Positions 34,219 through 46,350 of a stretch of DNA of 64,000 nucleotides are shown in pieces. A program made the translations under genes and the position numbers. This DNA is from Emydura subglobosa (lineage: Eukaryota > Chordata > Testudines > Chelidae), in the NCBI GenBank assembly GCA_007922225.1, contig ML679961.1, positions 69,172,890-69,236,889 of the forward strand, read 5' to 3'. Numbering within the stretch: the first letter of the stretch is position 1; the number at the start of each line of letters is the position of its first letter. The notes beneath the pieces were generated by a model. The model ran no database searches. It saw nothing but the letters and a program-made list of their open reading frames with translations, and was not told the DNA's origin.

Positions 34219-34541
34219 TAGGGGTTCTCAAACCTTTTCTTCTGGGATGCTCTTTGAAAATATTTCAGGCTGTGATGACTCCCACCCCCCCAAAAGTGAC
34301 CACCACCCCCATGCCAAGCCATCCCACCCTTACTTCTGTGCTGCTGCTGTGTGAGGTCTTCAGAGCACCCGGCCAGCAGCCACTGCTCTCTAGCCACCCA
34401 GCTCTGAAGGGCTCTGGCTGTCAGCCTGCACGGAGCTGACAGCCGCAGCCATGCCATGTGTGGGGGCTGACAGCTCGCGACCCCACTGTAATAACCTCTC
34501 GACCCCTTGAGGGGTTCTGACCCTCAGTTTGAGAACCCCTG
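34219..34541. mobile_element. hAT-type MITE with perfect 8-bp target duplication
   Basis: The terminal inverted repeats TAGGGGTTCTCAAAC and GTTTGAGAACCCCTG differ at one position. They are flanked by identical ACATAGGT copies at 34211-34218 and 34542-34549. The 323-bp interior is GC-rich with no coding content. The 8-bp duplication and TIR type identify hAT. Confidence 0.92.
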
Positions 34542-35031
34542 ACATAGGTGGTTTGAAAAGATCTGGCTAGAGCTGACCCGAAGTCAGAGAAGGCTAGGCA
34601 GGCCAGGAGGGGCTGAAGACAGGAGAATCTAGGGTGAAGTGGGGGTTCACTGCAAACAAAATATTGAAATGTTGAGAACAATGGCATGCGTGCGTGCATG
34701 TGAGAGCGAGAGCAGGACAGGAGCATACATTACAGCCTTCCGAGTACAGTGGAAGGAGGATGGCCATGTACCAGGAGGAGCCTGAGAGGGTACAGGCATG
34801 TATTCAGAGTCCTTTCACTCTCTAACAGCAGAGCTGAGGGAGGAGTTGGCCAGGTGACCCCATATCACACCCTACTAGTTCCTGTTCCAACAGGAAGGTG
34901 TGTTTGTTTTACCTTAGCACAATATCTTTCTGTAAACAGAGCCCTGGCAGTACAAGAGTTGGCGAGAGGCTGGAGTGAGGAGCAGGCTGCAGCTGCCTTG
35001 CCACTGCCAGACAGAAGATGGAGAGAACATT

Positions 35032-35059
35032 GGGGGGGGGCGGGGGGGGGGGGGGGGGG
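35032..35059. repeat. 28-base G tract with one interruption
   Basis: A run of nine G, one C, then eighteen G on the plus strand. It could form a G-quadruplex on this strand, and the exact length is prone to assembly error. Confidence 0.9.
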
Positions 35060-38000
35060 CACGGCGGGCAGTCTGCAGTTGGTCATCCCCTCCCCTGCCT
35101 TCAATTTGGAAAAAAATTAGACAACAGAGGAGCACTAAAGATGCAATTCTCCTTTCCAGTTCTCTGGAGTCTGTGACTCCTGCTTTCCTCCTGGCACTAG
35201 GTTTTCTGTTCCTTTGTTTCCCCTAACACTCACTCCTATCCTCCCAGTCACTCCAGTGGCAGGCTGACATGGAGCCATCCAAACCGCCCTTGGGATTACA
35301 GGCACTATGGAGAGGATTGAGAAGGATGCGCTTTCATTCTAAGCCCTGGTTTTCAACCACTCACAGGACATTTGGGCTGAAATTTGCCAAGCTTGTTCTC
35401 TGCGAGAGGCAAATTTGGTTGGGTAGCTAAAACCCACTTGGCCATTTTCAAGTATCTAGAAGCATTTTTGTGCTAGGATAAGTAACAGAAAACAACTCAT
35501 AGTTGCCCTTGGTATAACCTTTTGTGAGGAGAGAGCCACCGAGTCAGTGGAAGACACTTGATTTACCGGAGTTATCTAGTTAGTATTGGGAAAGTAGCAT
35601 ATCTGCCCATTCCTGTATGGTGTAGCTGAGGGCCACACTGCTCTGAACTTTGGCTTTAAGGAGCACACATTCACAGAGATGCTGCCACGACTGCCCTGTG
35701 TCTTTTCTCTTTTAAACAAAACAAGCAAACTCAGTGTAAGAAAGGGTTATAAAAGTGCAATGGGAAGGGTGAGAATGTAACTAGAAAAGTGAAGGAATTC
35801 AGAGTTCTAGCATACCAGACTCCCTCCACAGTGAGCAAATATATGAAAGAACAAATCCACAGTCAAACCTACCTATGTGCTCAGGGAGGGAGGAGCAGCT
35901 GCTGTGGGAATCATCAATGACTTTCAAATCTCCTCCATAATTTTGTATTAACAAAAGGGATGAGGGTGAGGAGAGAGCCAGGGAGAAGTTGTACTGAATT
36001 ATTCAGTAATTTCACATAAAATCTTCATATCTGCATCCCAACTCCAGTTGGAACAAGGATCCCTGATTACACTGTGGTCTCCCAAGTAGAGAATAAACAG
36101 AGAAAGTGTGATGACATGATATTGTTTGATTTAAAACGAGAGTCATCTGATCACTGGAGGAGGGTTATTTAAAGGTTAGAAATGAGGGAGAGGAGATTTT
36201 CTCAATTGCACAGTTGGTTGGCTCAAATACCAACATTTTTCAAAAGCAGCCATTGATCTAGGCACTTTTAATTTTTGCGTGCCCAAAAGAAAAAGGACTC
36301 AGAATGAGTGGCCACTTTTGAAAATGTGTCTGCAGATGTCAAAGCTGACATTACAGAGATTCAAGAGGTCTTCTTTTCAGGTTCCACTTTTCCCCCCAGG
36401 GATCTTAGCTAACTTGCACAGTGAGGAGAGAATTGGAGGTGGGGGGAGATAAAGGGGTCCAAATACATTCTGCTGATCCAAAAATCAATAACATCAGGGG
36501 ATGCAACCATCCCCTGGCTTCTATGATTTTGATCCTTCAGCAAGTGTAAGTATTCTAAATGCCTGCTCATCAGTGCTGCTCTTTTTCATCTCTCACCAAG
36601 CACTCATTTACCAGCTCAGAGCCAATCCTAGGGTGTCTCTGAGTGGGGGTAGCAGAAATAGGAGAATGCTGTGTTTAAAGTAGGCCAGATTGGGGATAAT
36701 TACAGTTATTATCAAAGATGGCACCAGGGATCAGATTGCCTTAAATTGAAAGTGCACACAGAAAAATCATAGATTTGTAAATTGTTATTTTTACCCAAAA
36801 AAGCTGGCAGGGGTTCAGAGGCAAGAAATGGTTGGGAGCGATGGGGGAATGGGGAAACAAAAGGGAGGCAGAGCCGATGAGGGATAACACCACTTTAGAA
36901 TTGGATATATCTATGTTGGAGACTACAGGGCTGTGAACTGTCCAGTCACAGATGTGCTGTTGTGTCCCTCATGATGGGCTTTGGTCTCCCATGATGCCAA
37001 AATAGGAAATTAGCTTGAAGGTAAGTTTCTGAGCAGTAAATTTATCCACCTTCACCTGGCAAAATGATCAAATAGAATCTGGGTGACCAGATCCTGCAGG
37101 ATGTGCACCTGGATCCTGTGATAATGGGCAATCCAGAACCAATGGTGATGGATGCCTCTGAAACACAATAAATGCATATGCAAAATCAACTACCACAGGA
37201 TACCCAAACTCTATCCCACTAAGGCCTCCACTGGCCAAGACCCTGAGAGCTGCATCTAATTTGCACAGAAGGCAGCAAATTACAACTGCCCTCATCTTTA
37301 CATCGGAGAACTCCTAGGAAAACTACAGAAGTCAGTATGCAATGTGACCACTTGGGCCAGAAAGGAGCATTGCATATTGGGGTCTGTAGTCTCTGCACGC
37401 CCCACCTCCATATTAAAGATGAGGGCCTTTGTGGGCCACATTGTAGAATTCCCTGGACTAGACTTTGTATAGACTTTACTTAATGCTGTGGCAGTAAGGA
37501 GATCACTGGAGCAATGGACAGAAATGCACAATTAAGAGTGAGGCCTAAAGGAGGAATTCACAAGGCCTTGGATGTGAATGAAGATGGGGGTAGTAAGGAG
37601 ATGCACAGAATGGACTCAGAGTCTCACAGAATTTTCCTAGTTTAGAATCTCCTTCTGGGAGCATCTTCCTGCTAGGCTGAGACCTGCCAAGTCTCCCATG
37701 GGATTCAGCTGTGATATGATGAAGGATTATGCAGTGAGCTTCACGTAGTTAGAATCTCCCTCATGATTTTTTTAAATCACCTTCATATAAATGGTCCCAG
37801 CTTAAGAAAAGGGGACCAGCCAGCTAGGAAATGTGATCTTCACCACCCCAGTCCTAAGGAAAAGGTGTGAAACTGAGTTGGAGAAAACATCTTCCAGATG
37901 GGATCCAAAGCTAACAGCTCAGTCTCTATTCACGTCATTCCCTCCTGCTATCTCTCCCTTCCTTTCATGCTCTCCTTCTTTCTCACTCCACTAACCATGT

Positions 38001-40164
38001 TCTGCAGCCAAGAAATATCACGAGATACATTTCCAAAGCGGTATTACCAGTGAGCGGTCAGGAAGGGGGCAGCCAAGGGACAGCAGCCCAATGGTGATGA
38101 TGTGCTGGATTTCCTGATCCAAACCACGATCTCTGGCAGTCCCTCCCCTTCAACACTGTTCCATGGAGCTGGGATATGCATGTAAGTATGTGTGTGCTGG
38201 AGACATGGACCAGCCTATCTACAAACACAAAGATCCCCAAAACCATCTCTGACACCCCAGGAAAACTGCTCACGTTAAGCCAACTCATCAGCAAGGAAAG
38301 AGTGAGAGTCTTCAGAAACTGGCTCCTGCACCCTCTCAAGCCCGGTGACTGACGGATGCTCTGAGTAGTCCAAACATGTTTCCACCACATGTTTTTGCCC
38401 AGACCTCACACCCTGGGTTGCCTGAATGGCAAGATCCATGTGCTTTTGTCTTCCATTTAAAGAGCCCCTTCCTGGTATACAACAGTTACCTTGGGAGCTA
38501 ATGTAAGGCACCCATATGTGAGCTGTCCATTTCCCCCACCTCTACAGTCACCCGAGGTAGGATCCTCATCTCTCTCTTCCTCCAGCCCCCCTATTGTGGG
38601 TTCTCCCCTCCCCATCTCTCATTGAGCTGCATTGGGACAGTCTCCCTTCAGATTCAATTCAGTTCTCACAGCCTTGTCACTCCTGCTATGAAATTCGGTA
38701 GTTTCACTTCAAAGAGAAACCAGCAAAGGGCAAGCCCAGCTGAGCTGTAGCCCAAATCCAGGAGTTTAAGGCCTTTGCAGGTTGGAGGTACTGCTCGTGT
38801 TGGCTGGCTAGCAAATGTGGAGGGGATTCTTTTTCTCTTTTATTTTTTAAAATATTTTCCTCTCTGCTTGCCAAGATAAATCTCCTATTCCAGCTGTGAC
38901 ATCTGCATTTCCCTTCTCTGCTTTCACTGAGGAATGAAGCCCCTGCACTCCAGCTTCACAACTAAAATTTCCTATTCATTCCAAGAAAGAAGAGCCCACA
39001 TGCTCTAGCCAGTCCTTTTGCTCTATTAAAAACGTGGTGAATTTTAGTGCTCATGAAAGTGAACGTCTGACAGTGCTAACAAGAGTCAGGCAGAGTGTGG
39101 GCAGATACTATGCAAGCTTTCCTCAGCAACTCAGTCAAAGCAGCTCCATCCTGACCTTCAATTCCTCCTTTTATCGTAGTCTGGACCCCTTCACGGCTAT
39201 TCCAGTGCACTTCAGTCCTGACTCGCAGCTCCCTGCTATTCCAGTCTAGGCTCCCCTACCTAGCTCTGACACTGTTAACCCACAAAGTTAACCCACAATC
39301 CTCCATGCTGTTCCATGTCTATGCAGCACAGCTGAAGCATTTCAATCCAATTGATTGGGGGCTCAGCAGACCCCTCTCCTATCCTGGGACCCTCAATTCT
39401 GACTTGCAGCACCACCTGCTATTCCAGCCTCCAATCTTTCCTAGAGATTGCCAAACATGACCAGTTTTTCTGTAATCACTTTTAGTGGCAAGACCTCGGA
39501 GAACATCAAAATCTTTGACATGCTGAGCTTTTCAAAGGCTCATAGGCTGACTGCACTGCTCTAGAGCCAGTACCAAAGTTAGTCATTAAAATTAACAGAT
39601 AGATGTGGGAGGAGGGAAGTTTCACACCATCAGAAACAATGCAGGGCATCCACTCCTGCACAGTAGAGCTGTGGCATTTGCTTCTTTCCAATCTGTAAAA
39701 TATTTTGAGACTCAGATAGAAGATGCTGTGTGTTGTTATTCTTTGGTTGTGGCACCTGTCCCTGACATTTCATGGAGTCACAATGAATATCATGCACATT
39801 TCATTGCAAAATCTCCTTCCATAAAATATCTGTGCCCAGGGCCTGAATTTACCATTTCTAGAACTAGGTGCCACATGTGCTGCTAGAGATGACACAGACT
39901 CCAGATAATCAGAGGAAGGTGGATAAGTAAACTGGGGCAGAATAACCCACTACCCCAGGTACCACGGAGAGGAAGTGACAGTTGTTAGAAAAGTCACAGT
40001 GCCTCTTTCCCAGGATCTCTTTTGGATATTAGTGACTCCTCTGCACTTTGGCCACATAAAACTAGAAGAGATCATTTTCCAGCTACCAACTGATTCATTT
40101 ATTTATTTTTACAAATGTTTTTAATAGGGATTTTTTTCTTAAACATATACTTTTCTTAGGTACT

Positions 40165-40855
40165 TATATGGTCCCCATCAATGTAAACATACCTCACAAC
40201 ACCCCTGAGAGGTAAGGTAGTACTGTGGGTTACACTATTATCCCCATTTTATAGGTGGAGAACTGAGCCACAGGGAGGCTAAGGCCTTCTGTACACTGAC
40301 AGCGGCCTGTAGCATACATATAGCTTGACATTACAGTAAAAAAGCAGGCTGTGTCCACATTGTGATATGTAGCTACACATGGCAGTGAAAGGCTCTAGCA
40401 GGGGAAAGGTAAAGGGGAAAGGCTGTTACCAGAGCCTTTCCCCCCTGCCTTCCCTCCGCCAGAACCTTCCCCCCTGCTGGAGGCTTTCCCAGAAGTGGGG
40501 AAAGGCTCCAACAGTTCCCTGCAGTGGGGAAAGGCTCCGGCAGCAGGGAGGCAATGGGACACTAAACTGCTAAAAATAGCAATGTAGAGGGGGGAGGCAC
40601 TGCTTGGGCATGTAGAGAGCTGTACATATCCTAAGGTTCTGGTAGGTCTTTAGTCACCTAAGCAGTGCCTCACTGTCTACACTGCTATTTATACCCATGT
40701 GAGGGGAGGTGTGCAGTGTACATACACTACACACTGCTCTAAGTGTGCACATGGCCTAAGTCACTTGCTCAAGATCACACAGGAAATCTGCAGACCAGAG
40801 AATCAAACTGAAGTTCTAGGCTAGTGCCCTAACCACTGGAGTATCCAGCCCTGCT
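40165..40855 (-). repeat. MIR relic split by a younger MITE
   Basis: Before the insertion it reads TTATCCCCATTTTATAGGTG, GAGAACTGAGCCACAGGGAG, GCTAA; after it GTCACTTGCTCAAGATCACA and CCCTAACCACTGGAGTATCC. Joining the halves at TAA restores the normal antisense MIR order, so the two pieces are one element. Confidence 0.85.
40283..40756. mobile_element. Nested TIR element with TAA duplication (Harbinger-like)
   Basis: Termini GGCCTTCTGTACACT and AGTGTGCACATGGCC are inverted repeats, with TAA at 40280-40282 and 40757-40759. A 3-bp TWA duplication is typical of PIF/Harbinger elements. The interior carries inverted and direct copies of a GGGGAAAGGCTC motif (40400-40550). There is no transposase reading frame. 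The superfamily is inferred from the duplication length. Confidence 0.75.
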
Positions 40856-41086
40856 TAGGACTCCCTTGGAAACATGAGCAGACTCTCTCTGTTCCGGGGG
40901 TGAGGAGGTGTGGTGCTGGGCCAGTTCAGCCTCCCACTCAGAGCCCGGAGACCCATCACCTGAGGCGTTTTAACACAAGACCAGACACAGGAGGAGAGAC
41001 TGTAGTGACCAAGTCATGTTGGCTGCTGAGGTTAGCTCTAAAGCATTAGGTCATTTCCAGCTCTGAGCTCTGTGACTTCATTGGTG

Positions 41087-41208
41087 CTAGGTGACCAGAT
41101 ACCAAGTGTGAAAAATCGGGATGGGGACGGGGTAATAGGAGTCTCTGTAAGACATAACCCGGAACATGGGGACTGTTCCTATACAATCAGAACATCTGGT
41201 CACCCTAG
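41087..41208. mobile_element. Short MITE bordering the CpG island
   Basis: CTAGGTGACCAGAT at the left and ATCTGGTCACCCTAG at the right are near-perfect inverted ends of a 122-bp element. Its interior includes TGTGAAAAATCGGGATGGGG. Target duplication is unclear (TTGGTG and CTGGTG in the flanks). Confidence 0.8.
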
Positions 41209-41209
41209 C

Positions 41210-41950
41210 TGGTGCCTACAAAGGGAGGCGGTGGGAAGCTGCTCCCGCCCAGGGCGAAGGAGAGCTGAGGAGAGGTGGGAAAGGAGGGCAAGCACAAGAC
41301 CCGAGGGGAACGGGGCAGTAGGGAGGACTGGAGAGATGCAGGACCGGGCAGCCCTGCAGCAGGCGGAACCCAGCGCCGGGGCCCGCAAAGTGTTAACCTC
41401 CTGCCAGAAGAGCCCTTCTAAAGAACACGATGGGAAAGCTGACAGCCCATTGGACAGCTCCGAGGCACCCGGGACCAATGGGAAGCGCCTGCCAGCCGAG
41501 CAGCTGTTCGGCGATGATCTGAGCTGTGGCGATCCACAGGAGTGCAGGGTTAGAACGGAGCTGCTTGCCGCGCGCTCGCAGGCGGAGCGGGACCCGGGCC
41601 TGTCCGCACGTGCAGCCCGCCCGGGGGCCGCCGGTTCGACCCGGCCCGAGGTCTTGCGAGGGGATGCGCTGCCTGCCGCTGCCCTGCGGGGCCTTCTTAG
41701 GCCGTTAAGGCAGGAGCGGGAAGCGACGAGCGCTCTGCGTTCCCTTCAGACCCAGCCGCCCCGCAGCGCTCTTTGCTGTTCTCAGGGGGGGCGAGTCACC
41801 CCCGGCCCGGCGGGCAGCCGCCTGCGCAAGACATACACCACCTGGACTGCTGGGGTGGTGCATGGGCCTGGGCGGCTGCTCTGCCGCCGTGAGCAGGATT
41901 GGGGCAGAGCAGGACCAGGCACTAGCCCCTCTCCGGCTTTCTGTACCACG
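41210..41950. promoter_or_regulatory. CpG island, possible promoter
   Basis: The only extended GC-rich, CpG-dense block in the window, densest at about 41560-41840. Two CCAAT-type boxes lie close together, ATTGG at about 41450 and CCAAT at about 41475, in opposite orientations. It is about 8 kb upstream of CREB3L1 exon 2 on the transcribed side. It does not encode the exon 1 protein sequence expected from human. It could be an alternative CREB3L1 promoter, the start of an unannotated non-coding transcript, or an orphan island. The 346-codon plus-strand open frame across it (41072-42112) starts inside the MITE and is probably a by-product of GC richness. Confidence 0.6.
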
Positions 41951-44900
41951 GTCACCCCTGTAGTAATTGAGCACCTAACTGAGTCATCATTATCTCTTAT
42001 AAAGACGATTCCACTGGCCCCAGGCTCCCTAGGAGCAAGAATGGGGCACAACCCTTCACAGGCTGGGAGTTGGGGGAAAAATGAAGACATCCAGCTTCGA
42101 GCAAGCACGTGAGGCAAGTGTCCAAGAGGAGGAAATTCTCCTCCCTTTTGCTTCAGCTTTCCATGCTCCAGCCGTCTGTGCTGTGTGAGTCATGGTGAGA
42201 TAAAACAGGCAAGCCCAGCAGGTCCCCACGCACAGGATGGGGGTATTCCTTCAGAGAACTGCTGCTGCCCGCAGCCTGAATTCAGAGCCTGTTGGGGAGA
42301 TGGGATTGGTGCACAGTAATTTCATGGCCAGACAACTTATTGCCTCATTTTCATACCCAGAGACCTTGGCCTCCCCAAGGTCCATGAGTCTGTGCCTTTG
42401 AGTCATTGTGTTTGGGTAGGGGTGGAACAGAGCCACGCAGCAGACTCATACAACATATCCACTAACAAGCTGCAAACTGCTAAAACTAACTAGACAGCCC
42501 ACTTCTTCAAACCAGCATAGCTAGCTCTGAGTTTCCTGGCAGACACCAGGATCTTGGCATGTGTAGGTCCAAACAGAACCATCCCTGGGCTCCGACAGCT
42601 TCCCTAAAACCAATTACAAAATCAACCTGGATCATCTGAGGCAGTCTGAAACCCAGGGCATCTGGGAGCATGTGTGGCTAGAGTGAAAGCAATACAGAAG
42701 GGCTGGAGATGACTGCCCGGCTCCACAGAGAACACTCCCCCGGTTACTCAATTCCCAACTCCCACTGACTAACTAGCTTGACCCACTGCATGAGAATGTT
42801 AGAAATGTCACTTCACACAAACCCACATCAGGGCAACCCTTCTTCCCAGAGCTACACTAAGGTGATCACAGAACCTAGTTCCAGTTTTTCCTCTCCCCTG
42901 GGGCTGCATTCAGCAGACATTCATACAAATAATAGTCACATAACAGAAGCCTTTTCCTTTCCCCCCTTGTGCTGTACAAACATGAAACAGTTACTCCAGG
43001 CATGAGATGGGAGGGGGACATAGAAATCTAGTTCAGATTCTTTCCCTGCTAGGCCTGCACCAGACTTAAGTGCTGCCAGGCTCTTGCTTTGTTTTATGGT
43101 TGTGTGTGTGTTTGTTTGTAAGGATTTAAGTCCACAGCACACTTGAGAGTTTTGAACTTGTCACACACACACATACAATCCGTGCAAGGTCCCCCTGCCT
43201 GCCTGTCTGCATGCATCCCCTGCTCTTAACCCTAAGCCACTCATGCAATGTTTGAGTTCCAGTTGGTTAGCTGTGGTTCTGTACCACCTTTGAGTACCGG
43301 TGTCAAAGCTTTCTGTGCTCTGACTCAGCTTGCTGATCCAACCAGGGAGCTCAGAGAGCCCGTACCAGACTCTCCAAACCATCTCACATAATGCTTCACA
43401 GCAGATTCTTCCAGGTTACTGATGTGCCGGGTCCACAAGTATCAGACCTAGCTAGGAATCAGATTTCCACTGTAATTTGGGTTGGTCTCAGCACCTCATT
43501 CCTTCATGTTTCTGACTTTTTGCCCAGTTCTCTTGGGCTGTTTTTAATGAGTGTCTAGGAACAGACAATTCCAATCTGGGAGCTCCATTGACTTAGCACT
43601 TTGATACTCACTCATTCCACAGTTTGCAGCTCCATCTGTGACAGAAACAGAGGTTTAATATTCACCACCACCCCCCACAACTGCCATGGAAAAAAAATCA
43701 GTTGTCAGAATGCACAATATTGTTAAAAAACACAAACGCTCAATGCAGACCACATCAAAAACAGGAGGCCAGAATCAGTCATGTAATACTAACCTTAAAT
43801 TTTTCACATCATTCATTGGGGGAGGAATCTTGGGAGAAAACCAGCTACTTGGGGGGTGGTTGGGTTTGTTTTTAACTTTATGTTTTTGCCCCAAAACCAA
43901 AAGGAATAAGGAAAAATGTATAAATCACACAGTGATTGGATTTCCCAGCATCCCCAACAGAAGCACTAAAAGTAACTTCTGTTATAATCTTAGAGAAATC
44001 TAGGTCCACCAACATCTCCTTCACACCTGGGCTCAGCTTGCTTTGTGTAAATGTGATTGACAACTGGCCATGGTGGTTTTGCTGCAGGGAGCAGAACCCC
44101 AAAAACTGGAAGTACCAAAGGGAGAGGTAGCGCAGTAGTGTGATCACCTGTGCACTGTGTATGTGTGCACAAGCATTTTACAGGCATGCTAAGCACCTAA
44201 ATGGTGATTAGTATGCCAAATTTCTCTAGTGCAGATAAGGCCCATATGTTCTTTGTACAGTGAATATATCTGGAAAGTCCAGTTTGCCTGCTGCAAGGAA
44301 TTAACGGAATCTGCAGAATCCTGAATAGGGACAGGGAAGTCTCCATTCCAATCATCAGCATCCTGAAGGACAGAAGAAGGAAAGCCCTGCTCTTTCCCAC
44401 TACCTTCACTACATATATAGTATGGACACAACAAAAGCCAAAATTATGCCCTCACTTACAACTCATTGTAGCCTAATAGGATATAACGTCAGAGCAGAAC
44501 TTGATTCACACACTTGAGGGAGCACAACCCTGTTATTTCAAAGTGAACCATTTAGACAAATGGGAGTGATCCCTCCCCTAAGGTTGGGAGTATAATCCCA
44601 CTTTGTTCATTCAGGAGTCTTGGCTTCACAGGGTTTACCTGTGATGACTTGAGCTTTGAGAACTCAGGACATTAGCCAATTAACAATTCTAGCATTCTTT
44701 ATACTGGACTCTAATGACAATAGTATATTCCTATCTCAATCAGCTTGTGAACAGAGCTTTTATAGAATGACTTGTGTTTCTCTGTGCAGCACTCCCCAAT
44801 GAGACTACAAAACCCCTTCACAGGACTTTCCCCACAGATATTTTGTTATTCTCTGTCCCCTCCCTAGTCCAGCCCTGGCAGAGACTCAATGCCAGCAACA

Positions 44901-45610
44901 GCTTTGAGAAGATTTGTAATACTTATCACCACTCATCAGTAAGGGACAGTCCTCAGCCGCATCACTGAAGTTAAGCGATTCCTAATGCATCTGCATTTAC
45001 AGTCTCAACAAAAGACTCACTGGAATGCTGAAGGGGTCAACTGAGCCATCAGCCTTTAGGGGCAGATAATGTGAATTCTGTGCAGTTGTGTGTGATGAGA
45101 TCTTAAAGTGTGGGTCTGTTTGTGGTCATGGGAGAGCCCACAGCACTTTTGGTAAGAGCTGGAGATTGCCTTGAAGTCTTACGCCAAAATTTCACCTCCC
45201 CCCCTCTGTTGTATAAAGAGTGCTGGTTGACTGCTGCTGCTTCCCACCCTGAGGTGGCTATATGTTAGTGGGGCTGTGTAATTAGCAGAGTGCTTTGGGA
45301 TGGTTTGCAGTAAAAAGCAAAAGGAATGTAAGGGACAGGATTATCCTTATTAATAATTCATCAGCTCATAGGAAGTGCCTGTCGTTCAAATCCAACTTTG
45401 CTACATCTTTATCTCCTCCCAGTCACTTTCCCTTAGGAAACAAAAATCCCAAAGCTGCTCCTTCCTCAGGCCTCTCAAAGACACTGCAGCCAAAAAGCAA
45501 TCAGAATTTAGTTGTGATGCACATCATCGGCATACTGAAAACCTACAGACAAACCCACCGATTTGCCCAGCGAGCTTACGGAAAATTTCTGTCTGATGCA
45601 CAGCAACAAT
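41951..45610. other. Upstream/presumed intron 1, no gene recognised
   Basis: No coding exon or bounded transposon recognised. Minor features are short GT/CA tracts near 43100 and 43165. Confidence 0.5.
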
Positions 45611-45614
45611 CAAA

Positions 45615-46350
45615 ATGTTAGGATACATGAGGGATAGGATGGACAATAATACTGAGAATAATATTATGCTGTGTTCTGCATCAATGGTAGGGCTTCATCT
45701 GGAATATTGTGTTCAGTTCTTACCACCCCATCTCCAAAAGAACACATCAGAATAAAAACAGTCCAGAGAGAGTAAATGACAGTGTAGACATGCAAGTCAT
45801 TACAGGCCTGGAGAGTGTTTCTTAAGAGGAGAGATTGAAAAGACGGGGACTGCTGAGAGAAGACACGAGGAGATATGATAGAGGTCTATAAAATAATGAA
45901 TGTTCTAGAAAAGGACAAGCAGGAGGCTCCTATTCACTTTTTATTATAATTCAGGTAGATGGAGACCTTGAAGGAAACTGAAGGATGAATTTAAAACAAA
46001 AAAGGAATTACTTCTTTTCCTCAGTGAAAATATTGCATATGGAACTCACTGCCACAATATATCAATGAGGCCAAACTCTTAATAGGCTTCAGAGGATTAG
46101 ACATTTGTATGGATAATGAGAAGGTTCACTGTTACATTAGATAGTATTAAAAGTAAGAAAAATATACAGCTTCCCACTCTGCACAGAAACCTACCACAAG
46201 CAAGGGGGATTAGGAAGAAACTTCCTTTGTGAACAGCTTATTTGATAATTGTCACTTTTTGCCTCTTCCTCTGAAGAATCTGATACTGGAGCTAGGCTAC
46301 TGGTGTAGGTGGACAATTGATCTAACCTGATACAGCATTTTCCATGTACC
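45615..46350 (+). mobile_element. CR1 LINE 3' end
   Basis: Broken frames match the C-terminal part and 3' untranslated region of CR1: AGGGCTTCATCTGGAATATT, then GAGGTCTATAAAATAATGAA, TATGGAACTCACTGCCACAA and the terminal GATCTAACCTGATACAGCAT. It is 5'-truncated, as is usual for LINE insertions. Confidence 0.85.

Larger units (their letters stand above)
33294..40160. other. Upstream/presumed intron 1, proximal part
   Basis: No exon 1 candidate was found on the minus strand. The stretch contains an (ATCC)n tract at 33512-33538, an hAT MITE (34219-34541) and a G-run tract (35032-35059); the rest shows no recognised element. Open frames are short and without recognisable content. Confidence 0.6.
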
